This document shows, piece after piece, positions 54,595 through 62,749 of a DNA stretch of 64,000 nt (the first letter of the stretch is position 1; every line of letters starts with the position of its first letter). Both the position numbers and the translations under genes were made by a program. Origin of the DNA: Oscillospiraceae bacterium (GTDB taxonomy: Bacteria > Bacillota > Clostridia > Oscillospirales > Ruminococcaceae). The stretch spans positions 1 through 64,000 of the forward strand of contig JAKSPJ010000004.1 in NCBI GenBank assembly GCA_024404915.1, given 5' to 3'. Under the pieces are notes generated by a model. It saw only the letters and a program-made list of their open reading frames with translations, did no database searches and was not told the origin of the DNA.

Positions 54595-55533
54595 TCATCC
54601 ATGATGAACAAGTGCTGCTGCTTTTCTTCGGGAAATGCATACCTCAGAAATGAATTTATTATCCAGAGCTGTTAATTTGTAATCCTTCTTCCGGATCAGT
54701 ACGTCACGGTAAATCTTCCGATTTTCAGGACAGACACGCTGCACAAGTCCGTAACGTATCAGCAGCTTTTCAGGAAGGGGTGATACCCACATGAAGGTTT
54801 CCGGATTGCCAGAGAGGAGATCAAACTGGCTTGCCCTTTCAAAGACAAAAATACGTCTTTGCACATTGTCAGGCAGTTCTTCCTTCTTTACAACCGCAAG
54901 CGGAAGGGATGGCACAAAGGGATCCGCATGGGCAATTTCAATCAGATTAGAGAGATCTTTAAAGCAGACGGTTTCTTTCTGTGCCAGAGGGCTGTCCTGC
55001 CCCATGGCAAGCACATACTGAAATTCCCCGATCATCTCATGAACAAGACCTTTTTCTTCCAGCATCTCCTTAAAGTACTTCTCATAATTTGCCGCATACC
55101 GAATGATACCAAGTTTGTAATCTGCATTCAGAATATGCTGAATTGCCCTCTTGGAGTTGGTTTCTTTATAGAAAATTTGGGTGGGATCGGCAGAAATGCT
55201 GTTGGAAAACTGCGCAAAAGCTTCTGAAATATAGCTTGCCCGGGGAACGGAGATGGAAAACTTCTGTTTGACAGGGATGCAGCTTTTATACATCTTTTCC
55301 ACATCGTCCATCAGCTCCAGAATTTTTCTTCCATAGCCAAGAAATTCTTCCCCATCCGGCGTCATGACCATGCCCTTTGAGGAACGGTCAAAAATAGTGA
55401 TGCCAAGATCTGCCTCCAGTTCCTTAATTGCACGGCTCAGATTGGGCTGTGCAATTATCAGTGTTTCAGAAGCCTTATTGATAGAACCAGCATTTGCAAC
55501 CTCCACAGCATATTTGATATGTAAAATATTCAT
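54595..55533 (-). CDS. LysR-family transcriptional regulator
   Basis: A 312-residue LysR regulator. Residues 1-60 are the winged helix (LHIKYAVEVANAGSINKASETLIIAQPNLSRAIKELEADLGITIFDRSSKGMVMT). The rest is the effector domain (SISVPRASYISEAFAQFSNSI; IGIIRYAANYEKYF). It stands directly upstream of adhE in the same direction but with its own promoter and terminator. It may regulate adhE or an unseen target; LysR proteins usually act on a divergent gene, which is not the case here. Ligand unknown. Confidence 0.93.
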   Translation of the reverse strand: MNILHIKYAVEVANAGSINKASETLIIAQPNLSRAIKELEADLGITIFDRSSKGMVMTPDGEEFLGYGRKILELMDDVEKMYKSCIPVKQKFSISVPRASYISEAFAQFSNSISADPTQIFYKETNSKRAIQHILNADYKLGIIRYAANYEKYFKEMLEEKGLVHEMIGEFQYVLAMGQDSPLAQKETVCFKDLSNLIEIAHADPFVPSLPLAVVKKEELPDNVQRRIFVFERASQFDLLSGNPETFMWVSPLPEKLLIRYGLVQRVCPENRKIYRDVLIRKKDYKLTALDNKFISEVCISRRKAAALVHHG

Positions 55534-55575
55534 TGTATCCTCCTGTCAAGCTGTAATCAAGTGTTCCTTCTATTT

Positions 55576-55604
55576 ATTGTAACATTTCGGTGCAGATTTG
55601 TCAA
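55576..55604 (-). promoter_or_regulatory. Promoter for the LysR gene
   Basis: Minus strand: TTGACA (55599-55604), 17-base spacer, TACAAT (55576-55581). Confidence 0.75.
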
Positions 55605-55624
55605 GCCGCGAAAAGCCATCACTC

Positions 55625-55849
55625 TGTATGAAAAGAACCAGAAGCTCTGATTGGGGGAAGAATCAGAGCTTCTGGTCGAGCAATATACATTATCACTGGG
55701 GGAATGGATGCAGTTCATTCACCGACTGTTTTTGTCTGTTATTTAGTATGCATCATAATCAGACAGGGGAAAAGCTGATAAACTTATGCAAATGAGGTGT
55801 AGGGGGAACAGCTGTCGTGTGAATCTTCATTCGCATCTCAGCGGTTCTG
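55625..55849 (-). ncRNA. Candidate small RNA with four UUCCCC motifs
   Basis: An RNA of about 220 nt is suggested on the minus strand. An extended -10 (TGCTATAAT, 55856-55864) has no good -35. A perfect 16-bp terminator stem (ACCAGAAGCTCTGATT, 55637-55652, with 55661-55676) is followed by TCTTTTC. No ORF fits. Four UUCCCC or UUCCCCC runs lie at 55802-55808, 55766-55771, 55698-55704 and in the terminator loop at 55653-55659. A long-range stem (GATGC...ATTCAC with GTGAAT...GCATC) can close the middle. C-rich loops resemble Firmicute sRNAs that bind Shine-Dalgarno sites. A 6S-like RNA is the alternative. Confidence 0.5.
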
Positions 55850-56011
55850 TAATGTATTATAGCACATGATGGCGAATAATAGAATTATGAATTGCAATAT
55901 GAGGTATATCAGATATGATAAGTTTGCGGCGTTATCTCAGCTTTGCGTACAGCTTTCAGTTTTTTGGAGTGTTTGTGGAATGCCATTCGTTAACCTATTT
56001 ATAAGTACAAA

Positions 56012-56043
56012 AACAGGCAGAGCCAATCCCGACTCTGCCTGTT
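56012..56043 (-). terminator. Terminator of the NYN gene
   Basis: Stem AACAGGCAGAG / CTCTGCCTGTT. On the minus strand TTTTTG follows. It lies 90 bases beyond the stop at 56131, with the dispersed repeat in between. 55885-56010 shows nothing. Confidence 0.8.
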
Positions 56044-56044
56044 C

Positions 56045-56112
56045 TGTTCATAGCATGCTGTATACTTCTCTTATATTAGTTATTGAAAACTTCTGTATGG
56101 GTATCTGCTTTA
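56045..56112. repeat. Dispersed ~65-bp intergenic repeat, copy B
   Basis: Matches 2001-2070 (see that entry), again just behind a minus-strand gene. It sits between the NYN stop and its terminator. Confidence 0.5.
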
Positions 56113-56130
56113 TCCCGATTCTTTTTTGTA

Positions 56131-57459
56131 TTACTTTTGAATTTCGATGAAAAACCTGCCTTCCGCATTCAGCTTCAACCGCATGGTTTTCACATACTTG
56201 TTGCAGAATACTTCCTGCTCCTTCATGGTTGCAGAAATACGGGTATCCAGATAAATCTGCTGTGTCAGCTCCATTGGAGCACGTCCGATGATGTCCGTAG
56301 GAATATGTTTTTCCAGCTCTGAAAGCAGTATAGTCCGCTTCAGGTCACCGGTATTGGAAGAACAGAAATCATCAATGGAGCAATAGTAGATTCCATGCTC
56401 CTCCAGGGCGTTCTTGATTGCCTGTCCGCATTTGGAGTATTCGTACATTACCAGGAAATCCGCCTTCGGCAGTGAAGAAATCAATCCCCAGAAATCAGAG
56501 TCACTGGACACAATTACAAAGGATGTGATTCCATTCTCATAGTAATCCTTGCAGACGCTGGCAGTCATTTTAATATCCACCAGGGATTTGCGGTCTGTCA
56601 CACGCTCCACCTCGATATGCTCCACGGGAATATGGGTAAACTGTGCGAGCCAGTCCCAGCCCACTGTGGTATTGCTGTCATCATAAAGCGTGATTTTTTC
56701 AATCTTGGAAAGCTTCTCTGCATCCAGGCCTTTCAATACACTGTACAGCTTGAACACATCGGAGTTCTCGCAATCCACCGCAAGGGCAATGCTTGTGCCG
56801 TTCTCAATAAACTGATAGATATTATTCTTGGTTTCCTCATCTGCATCATGGTATTTGGTGTAATCAGAGAAAACATCCTTATGCTGTGCATAGAGAATTT
56901 TCAGGAACTTTCTGTCCGATGACAGAATGCCCCCAAGGTCAGAAGGCTTCCAGTGAATATACAGCTGGTATGGATACTGATCGATATTAGCCATATATGT
57001 GGAAAATTCACGTCTCAGCACACCGCTTTTATTGTACTTCGGAATGAAGAACAAATCCCGGATATAGTCCCAGTTAATCCAGTCGTAAAAAAGATCAGCG
57101 CACTTATCAATATTTTCATTGATCAGCTTGGTAAAGTCTTCCATATACTTTTCAGATCGGTAATTTACTTTAATGATCTGGAAGCCCCACTTTTCAAGCT
57201 GTTTGATATTCTCATGGTCGTACCACTCAAGAGAATACAGGTTTTTCAGGTCGTAGTGCATCGCTTCGTCTGTCTTCTTGAATTTCTGGAATAATGTTGT
57301 GCGAAGCTTGCAGAGATAGCGGATTACGGTTGCTTCCCGGCTGTCAGCCAGTTTCTGGAATGTTTCCGTTTCCTCCGGAAACGAACTGTCCAGAATAGCG
57401 TGCTTTACGCCAATCATATACGCAATGGTTGCAACGATTTCTTTGGTATCAACGGTCAT
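56131..57459 (-). CDS. NYN-domain (PIN-like) putative RNase
   Basis: A 442-residue protein. The C-terminal half carries a NYN/DUF88 nuclease fold with its acidic residues: ALAVDCENSDVFKLYSVLKGL, SLVDIKMTASVCKDYYENG and FVIVSSDSDFWGLI. NYN proteins are Mg-dependent RNases related to PIN domains. The first 220 residues are a helical region of unknown family rich in Tyr, Trp and Lys. A short C-terminal extension follows. There is no signal peptide. Strong GGAGGG before the ATG. Target RNA unknown; the Asp residues needed for activity look intact. Confidence 0.85.
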   Translation of the reverse strand: MTVDTKEIVATIAYMIGVKHAILDSSFPEETETFQKLADSREATVIRYLCKLRTTLFQKFKKTDEAMHYDLKNLYSLEWYDHENIKQLEKWGFQIIKVNYRSEKYMEDFTKLINENIDKCADLFYDWINWDYIRDLFFIPKYNKSGVLRREFSTYMANIDQYPYQLYIHWKPSDLGGILSSDRKFLKILYAQHKDVFSDYTKYHDADEETKNNIYQFIENGTSIALAVDCENSDVFKLYSVLKGLDAEKLSKIEKITLYDDSNTTVGWDWLAQFTHIPVEHIEVERVTDRKSLVDIKMTASVCKDYYENGITSFVIVSSDSDFWGLISSLPKADFLVMYEYSKCGQAIKNALEEHGIYYCSIDDFCSSNTGDLKRTILLSELEKHIPTDIIGRAPMELTQQIYLDTRISATMKEQEVFCNKYVKTMRLKLNAEGRFFIEIQK

Positions 57460-57545
57460 AATTTTCCCTCCTGTTCTTGGTTTGGATAATCAGTACAGTG
57501 TGCATTGTTCGCATGCATTCATATCATTCTGCAGTCATGCGGCCG

Positions 57546-57602
57546 CTACGGACTGCCCTGATATAATAACCTCAATAAGTTTTGATAGAGTGCCTCTTCC
57601 AA
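57546..57602 (-). CDS. Possible 18-codon leader ORF upstream of NYN gene
   Basis: Behind a near-perfect Shine-Dalgarno (AAGGAGGTGA) a TTG opens an 18-codon frame reading MEEALYQNLLRLLYQGSP. It lies on the presumed NYN transcript about 90 bases before the NYN start. It could be a leader peptide or a chance frame; the ribosome site is the main evidence. Confidence 0.3.
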   Translation of the reverse strand: MEEALYQNLLRLLYQGSP

Positions 57603-57632
57603 TGTGTTCACCTCCTTGACTGTGATAGTATC

Positions 57633-57661
57633 ATTATACCACAAAAGGAAGGAGAATGCAA
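57633..57661 (-). promoter_or_regulatory. Promoter for the NYN gene
   Basis: Minus strand: TTGCAT (57656-57661), 17-base spacer ending TTGTGG, TATAAT (57633-57638). It shares TTGCAT and the TGTGG-TATAMT extension with the atp promoter. The rest of 57662-57780 shows no gene. Confidence 0.7.
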
Positions 57662-57784
57662 CGAAAAATAAGTGAAAAAACACAAAAATAAAATGAACTT
57701 GTATTTGCCTGCGAAAGTGCCGTTTTGGCCTGCAGGATTTCTTTCAGCATTTCGCAAATTATAAATAACTGTATATTCCGCTGC

Positions 57785-57871
57785 GCTGACAGTGCAAAGT
57801 ACGATAAAAAAGAAAGGCTGCGTAACCGTTCGGTCACACAACCTTATCTTCAGAGAATTCACACTTCTTTA
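57785..57871. terminator. Terminator, recombinase-type repeat copy 3
   Basis: The hairpin AAGGCTGCGTAACC / GGTCACACAACCTT ends the permease gene on the minus strand (TCTTTTTT). On the plus strand the bases before it (GCTGACAGT, AAAGTACGATAAAAAAG) match the last codons of the serine recombinase remnant at 44283, with one base missing, so this copy includes a bit of that gene's 3' end. Confidence 0.75.
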
Positions 57872-57901
57872 CTGGTACCTGACGAAGGAAAGCTTCTGTT
57901 T

Positions 57902-59221
57902 TCATTCATATCGAAGTGCATCAATCGGATTCATGTTTGCTGCACGGGAAGCAGGATAACTGCCGAAGAACACGCCGATAAGCATGGAGAATCCAAGCGA
58001 AATCAGAATCGCAGACGGCGACGGAGAAATATTGATTACGATATAATCCGAAGCTTCTGACCTTGCCATGAAGACAGTTTTTACAACATAACCAATCAGA
58101 ACACCATTGCCAATGCCCAACAGCACGCCAATCATGCCGCCAATCAGACAGAGTATCACGGCTTCAATCAGGAACTGGGATTTTATGACACTGCTTCTGG
58201 CACCAATTGCCTTTCGCACACCAATTTCTCTGGTACGTTCCGTGATACTGACAAGCATGATATTCATTACGCCGATACCGCCAACCAGCAGAGAGATTGC
58301 CGCAATAAATACAATCACTAATGTCACATAATTCAGAACCGTGTTAATATCCTTCAGGTCATCGGAATCGCTCTCCACACTGACACGCATCATGGACTTT
58401 TCCATTTTTTCATCAAAATACTTCTGCAGTTCCATTTTCGCCTGTTCCTGATCCATACTGATATCACTGGAATAAATGCCGGGATAACGGTACTCCCGAA
58501 GATCCACTGCACCCAGACGCAGGCCTGTATTGTAGGGAATGAAAATCTCTGTTACACGATCCATCAGACCAGCACCGATCACCTGCTGTTTCTCCAGCAA
58601 TTTCGGATAAGCATACACACCTACAATCACAAATTTTGCATGGCACACGCCCTGCACATCCAAATCTATGGTCTGACCAATCGGATTCTGCTCCTTAGAA
58701 AAATACTGCTGCACAAATACATCGGAAACCAATACTGCATTTTTGCCCAGCAGATAATCATCCCGCTTCAGCTGCCTGCCTTCCTTCACTTTTATCAATT
58801 TAGAGAGGGCACAGAACCAGCCTTCTGACACACACATGATATCACAATTGACATTCTGCTCCTTATAATTCCGGCACATGCCTTCCCCTAAAGAGCTGCT
58901 TTGGGATACCAGGTACTTATAATCCAGATCTTTTTCCATGTCTTCCAGTATCTCTTTGGTAAGAAACTGGTCATCCGGCACCTGCGAAAAAGCAATATGA
59001 TCGCCATTTTCATCCGGTTTCACACTGTAATTGACATAAAACCCCTGTTCTCCAAGTATATTAAAAGAATTCTGAAGCGTTTCCTTCAATGAGTTTCCGA
59101 TTGTGGTAATGGTAATCACAGAGCTGACGCCGATGATGATTCCCAGCATGGTGAGAAAGGCACGCACTTTATTATTCAGCAATGCTCCCAGTGCCAATCT
59201 GATATTTTCAATCAGGAACAT
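57902..59221 (-). CDS. MacB-like ABC transporter permease
   Basis: A 439-residue FtsX/MacB-type membrane protein: one N-terminal helix (RAFLTMLGIIIGVSSVITITTIGNSL), a large extracytoplasmic domain (residues 45-310), then three helices (VTLVIVFIAAISLLVGGIGVMNIMLVSITERTREIGVRKAIGA...). It lacks any nucleotide-binding domain, and no ATPase gene lies next to it in this window. It probably works with the adaptor encoded 14 bases upstream and with an ATPase made elsewhere, to export a peptide or drug. Confidence 0.92.
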   Translation of the reverse strand: MFLIENIRLALGALLNNKVRAFLTMLGIIIGVSSVITITTIGNSLKETLQNSFNILGEQGFYVNYSVKPDENGDHIAFSQVPDDQFLTKEILEDMEKDLDYKYLVSQSSSLGEGMCRNYKEQNVNCDIMCVSEGWFCALSKLIKVKEGRQLKRDDYLLGKNAVLVSDVFVQQYFSKEQNPIGQTIDLDVQGVCHAKFVIVGVYAYPKLLEKQQVIGAGLMDRVTEIFIPYNTGLRLGAVDLREYRYPGIYSSDISMDQEQAKMELQKYFDEKMEKSMMRVSVESDSDDLKDINTVLNYVTLVIVFIAAISLLVGGIGVMNIMLVSITERTREIGVRKAIGARSSVIKSQFLIEAVILCLIGGMIGVLLGIGNGVLIGYVVKTVFMARSEASDYIVINISPSPSAILISLGFSMLIGVFFGSYPASRAANMNPIDALRYE

Positions 59222-59235
59222 CCTGTCACCTCCAA

Positions 59236-60690
59236 TTATGATGCATCCGACTGTTCACCTTCCACGGCATTCATGTTCCTTGGATCATCTACAATCATGC
59301 CATCCTCCAATGCAATCTGATCAGACACTGTGACAACATAATCGCCCGCTTTCACTTCACTGCCGATGATTTCCGTGTAATAGTCGCCGATGAAGCCAAC
59401 CTCAACATTTTTCTTGACAAGACGTACCTTTCCGGGATCTGCGGACTCCAGAACATATACAAAATATCCGCCCGTTTCGCCGCCCAGAATGGCATCATAC
59501 GGCACGCTCAGAACCTGTTTTTTCTCATCCAGAATGATTTTTGCACTGGCAGACATTCCTATCAGAAGATTGGAATCCTTTTTGTCAATGGATACTTCCA
59601 CGGTATATCCGCTCAATGCCACTTCTGAATTGGATGATACAATTTTTTCAATACGCTTTACAGAACCTGTAATCTCCTGATCCTGGATGGCTGTGGCATT
59701 GATTTCGCATCTCATGCCCTCCTCCAGGGAAAGAATCACAGACTCACTTACCTGTCCCTTTACAATTAACGAATCTGTATCCTCAATCACCATCAGATTA
59801 GCACTCATGGGATAGCTGCCCTCTGTAATATTCAATTGCGTTATGACACCATCTGCCGGTGCGGTAATCACACAGCTGTCAATCTGTTCCTGGATTTTTT
59901 TCAGCTGTGTTTCCATGTCATCATCCACATTCTGAAACGCCTCTGCATCTATGGCATCCTGTGCGCCCTGCACCAGCTCATTTGCACGCTTCAAGGCCTC
60001 TTTATAAGCCTCACGGGCAGCCTCCTCTGCTTCATCATAGGAGGGCAGAGCCGCAAGCATTTCTTCATTCATCTCATACATTGCATTTGCAGTTTCCGCC
60101 ATTGAATTCATCTGCTCTGCGATGGCTGCATCCATATCTGCCGTCTGCTCCAGATTATGGATTTCCTCCACAATCTGGTTCATCCGCTGCACATTGTCAT
60201 TATAGTTCTGGTAAGCCTGATTTCTGGCGGCTGTGGCTTTGTTCAGTGCATTCTGGGCACTGGCCAGCAAATCTGACCGTTCATTTCTTGCTTCCGTCAG
60301 ATTGCGGTTCAGAATATTCATTTTGTAATCCTGTGCATCATTTTCCGTCTGGGCTGCCTTCGCCATCTTACGATATGTTTCCTGCAGGGATTCCGCATCC
60401 AGTTCGCAGAGAACATCGCCTTTTTTCACGCTGTCTCCCACATTCACATAAATCTTCGTGATCTTCTGCTCCAGCTCAGAAGTAACAGAAAAAGTATTGC
60501 TGCTGGAGATGATTCCGCTGATATTGACATATTCCGACAAATCCTCCACCTTTGCTTCTCCATAAGTTATATCCAATGGAGGCGTCACCATTTTTTCAAG
60601 ATTCACCAATACATATATAACAGCACCTAACACAAGCACTGCTGCTGTAATTGCAATGATACAGCCGATTTTTATTTTTTTCTTTTTCAT
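59236..60690 (-). CDS. MacA/HlyD-like efflux adaptor protein
   Basis: A 484-residue membrane fusion protein. A single N-terminal helix (IGCIIAITAAVLVLGAVIYVLV) anchors it; residues 55-90 and 270-300 form the split lipoyl domain (VNVGDSVKKGDVLCELD; ITAPADGVITQLNITEGS). A long Ala/Glu/Asn-rich coiled coil lies between, and C-terminal beta domains follow (VSIDKKDSNLLIGMSASAKI; YYTEIIGSEVKAGDYVVT). In Gram-positives such adaptors bridge MacB-type permeases to the cell wall. It is upstream of the permease in one transcript. Confidence 0.93.
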   Translation of the reverse strand: MKKKKIKIGCIIAITAAVLVLGAVIYVLVNLEKMVTPPLDITYGEAKVEDLSEYVNISGIISSSNTFSVTSELEQKITKIYVNVGDSVKKGDVLCELDAESLQETYRKMAKAAQTENDAQDYKMNILNRNLTEARNERSDLLASAQNALNKATAARNQAYQNYNDNVQRMNQIVEEIHNLEQTADMDAAIAEQMNSMAETANAMYEMNEEMLAALPSYDEAEEAAREAYKEALKRANELVQGAQDAIDAEAFQNVDDDMETQLKKIQEQIDSCVITAPADGVITQLNITEGSYPMSANLMVIEDTDSLIVKGQVSESVILSLEEGMRCEINATAIQDQEITGSVKRIEKIVSSNSEVALSGYTVEVSIDKKDSNLLIGMSASAKIILDEKKQVLSVPYDAILGGETGGYFVYVLESADPGKVRLVKKNVEVGFIGDYYTEIIGSEVKAGDYVVTVSDQIALEDGMIVDDPRNMNAVEGEQSDAS

Positions 60691-60723
60691 TTTCTTTTCC
60701 TTTCAGATAGAGTGTGCAATATA

Positions 60724-60752
60724 ATCCTATCACATTCTCCATCATTTGTCAA
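60724..60752 (-). promoter_or_regulatory. Promoter of the MacA/MacB-like operon
   Basis: Minus strand: TTGACA (60747-60752), 17-base spacer, TAGGAT (60724-60729). Between it and the divergent promoter at 60929, 60753-60928 shows no gene. Confidence 0.7.
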
Positions 60753-60928
60753 TAAACAAAGCTAAATATTCATATTCATTTAAAGATGCACTGTACTCAC
60801 TGATAATCTTTTGTATAGCATGTCAGCACCTGAAATCACATGCAGCTTAAATGGGCCAGCATCTCACTCGCACACATAGCTGCTTTTCACTCTGGTATAA
60901 CAAGAGAACCGCCGTCAGAAAACAGGGC

Positions 60929-60957
60929 TTGCAATGACTGGTGTTTTATGGTATACT
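60929..60957 (+). promoter_or_regulatory. Promoter for the GNAT gene
   Basis: TTGCAA (60929-60934), 17-base spacer, extended TGGTATACT (-10 at 60952-60957). A further member of the TTGCAN/TGG-TATAMT group. Confidence 0.65.
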
Positions 60958-61050
60958 GTAACAGGACGCAAGCAATTGAAAATATTGTCAATATAAATTT
61001 TCAAAAAGCTGCAGAAAGCAAAATAAAAATGTATGAATAAAGGAGTGCAT

Positions 61051-61470
61051 ATGCATACAAAATCATTCAGCCATCTGGCGCAGGACGTCAGGAAAATACG
61101 CATAGAAGTCTTTGTGGAAGAGCAGGGCTTCGTCTATGAATTCGACGATATTGATGATTATGCCGTTCACATGGCCCTGTATGACGGTAAGAAACCGGTT
61201 GCCATCTGCCGTTATTTTCCGGGCGAAGAGCCGGATACTTTTGTATTTGGCAGACTGGCAGTCATAAAGGAATACCGTGGCGGTCATGTCGGTTTGCGGA
61301 TGATTCAGGAAGCTGAAAAAGAAATCATGGCAAAGGGCGGCACTACGGTAATCCTCCATGCACAGTGCAGGGCAAAAAGGTTTTATGAAAAAGCGGGTTA
61401 TCAGGCTTATGGTGAGCTGGGGGAAGAAGAAGGCATCCCACATATCTGGATGCGGAAAAACCTGCGTTGA
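61051..61470 (+). CDS. GNAT-family N-acetyltransferase
   Basis: A 139-residue acetyltransferase; ATG 61051 follows AAAGGAG, while the ATG at 61033 has no site. The order fits ElaA/YjcF-like GNATs: an N-terminal IRIEVFVEEQGF block, FGRLAVIKEYRGGHVGLRMI with the acetyl-CoA loop (RGGHVG), and LHAQCRAKRFYEKAGYQAYG. The substrate is unknown. It has its own promoter and terminator. Confidence 0.92.
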   Translation: MHTKSFSHLAQDVRKIRIEVFVEEQGFVYEFDDIDDYAVHMALYDGKKPVAICRYFPGEEPDTFVFGRLAVIKEYRGGHVGLRMIQEAEKEIMAKGGTTVILHAQCRAKRFYEKAGYQAYGELGEEEGIPHIWMRKNLR

Positions 61471-61476
61471 TTGTTC

Positions 61477-61509
61477 CCGTGATGCATACGAATGCATCAC
61501 GGCTTTTTT
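61477..61509 (+). terminator. Terminator of the GNAT gene
   Basis: Perfect stem CCGTGATGCAT / ATGCATCACGG followed by CTTTTTTG. Confidence 0.9.
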
Positions 61510-61610
61510 GCGAATAAAAACAATGTATTTACATACTTTTCCTGAGAATTCCAATAAAAATGCTGAAATCTTGACCACCTATGAAAAATTAAGAAAAACA
61601 GAGGAATCAA

Positions 61611-61658
61611 GAGAAAATGCCGTAAAATTTCACGACACGTTTTTTACGGCATTTTCTC
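61611..61658. other. Perfect 17-bp hairpin before the SPFH promoter
   Basis: GAGAAAATGCCGTAAAA (61611-61627) pairs with 61642-61658 without mismatch. No U-tract follows on the plus strand. It ends five bases before the -35 at 61664. Confidence 0.5.
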
Positions 61659-61663
61659 GGGAT

Positions 61664-61692
61664 TTGAAAAACAACAGCATTTATGATATGAT
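61664..61692 (+). promoter_or_regulatory. Promoter for the SPFH gene
   Basis: TTGAAA (61664-61669), 17-base spacer, TATGAT (61687-61692), about 80 bases before the start. Confidence 0.6.
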
Positions 61693-61773
61693 ATGGATGT
61701 TGGATGAAGGCAATCCGAAACCGCTTCATCCAATTCCAGAATGTGTTTCGGAATATGTCAAAAGGATAATACC

Positions 61774-62676
61774 ATGAAAGAGAAAGTTTACACAGTCAAT
61801 CCAAAGGGAAAAGCAGGCAGAATTGCACTGGGCATGTTTAGCGGTGCAATTTCCGCAGTACTGCTGATGGGCGCAACGACCATCGTGCCAGCAGGTAATT
61901 CCGGTGTCGTGGTGACACTTGGAAAAGTGGAAGCCACCACTATGGATGAAGGCTTCCATCTGAAGATTCCCTTTATTCAAAGTGTTGTAAACGTGAATAA
62001 TCAGATTCAGGTTTATGAGGTGGAAGCGCCTGCGGTCTCCCGTGACCTTCAGACAGTTCACAGTGTCATTGCAGTGAATTTCCGTGTGCTGTCCTCTAAA
62101 TCCGCAGAAATCTACCATGAAATCGGCAACGACTACCAAGCCGTTGTTCTGACACCTGCTGTACAGGAAAGCGTCAAGTCCATTACAGCGAAATACACCG
62201 CAGAAGAACTGATTACCGAGCGTTCCACAGTAGGTGAACAGATTAAAGAACAGCTGAATAACAAGGTAATGGAATACGGCATTCAGATTGAGAAATTCAA
62301 TATTGTGAATTTTGATTTCTCCTCTGAATTCAATTCTGCCATTGAACAGAAGCAGGTTGCGGAGCAGAACCTTCTGAAAACGGAAACAGAGCAGAAAGAG
62401 GCACTTGTGATTGCAGAAGCTGAAGCAAAAAAGAAGGTCATTGCAGCAGAAGCTGAGGCAGATGCCATTCTGAAGAAGGCAGAAGCAGAAGCAGATGCAA
62501 ACCAGATGCTGAATGATTCCCTGACAGAAAAGGTATTGAAGAAAAAGATGCTGGATGTCTGGGATGGCGCATTGCCGAAGGTGACCAGCGGTGACAGCAG
62601 CTCCTATATGTTTGACCTGGGCGATGTTGCCGGTACTGCCGCAGGCACAGGTACCATCACAAATGAAATTGGCTGA
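61774..62676 (+). CDS. SPFH/prohibitin-family membrane protein
   Basis: A 300-residue protein; ATG 61774 follows AAAGGAT. One N-terminal membrane helix (RIALGMFSGAISAVLLMGATTIV) leads into the SPFH domain (VPAGNSGVVVTLGKVEATTMDEGFHLKIPFIQSVV). A long Ala/Glu/Lys coiled coil (residues 180-255) drives oligomer rings. A short Gly/Thr-rich tail ends it. Prohibitin-like proteins organise membrane microdomains or control FtsH-type proteases; which applies here cannot be told. Confidence 0.93.
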   Translation: MKEKVYTVNPKGKAGRIALGMFSGAISAVLLMGATTIVPAGNSGVVVTLGKVEATTMDEGFHLKIPFIQSVVNVNNQIQVYEVEAPAVSRDLQTVHSVIAVNFRVLSSKSAEIYHEIGNDYQAVVLTPAVQESVKSITAKYTAEELITERSTVGEQIKEQLNNKVMEYGIQIEKFNIVNFDFSSEFNSAIEQKQVAEQNLLKTETEQKEALVIAEAEAKKKVIAAEAEADAILKKAEAEADANQMLNDSLTEKVLKKKMLDVWDGALPKVTSGDSSSYMFDLGDVAGTAAGTGTITNEIG

Positions 62677-62711
62677 TGCGGTAATACCACACAGTCATAC
62701 AGAATCCAAAA

Positions 62712-62737
62712 ACAGCCCACTGAAATCAGTGGGCTGT
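62712..62737. terminator. Terminator between SPFH and GH5 genes
   Basis: Stem ACAGCCCACTGA / TCAGTGGGCTGT. On the minus strand TTTTTGG follows, ending the GH5 gene; it can also serve the SPFH gene. Confidence 0.8.
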
Positions 62738-62749
62738 CCTTATACAGAA

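Noticed and set aside
55625..55849. 6S RNA as the definite identity of the small RNA
   Set aside because: A closing stem and inner pairing exist, but I cannot verify the central bubble or a covariance match, so it is kept as an alternative only.
61523..61777. Possible 84-codon gene ending in an ATGA overlap with the SPFH start
   Set aside because: No ribosome site, spans a perfect 17-bp hairpin and the probable SPFH promoter. The overlap is suggestive but not enough.
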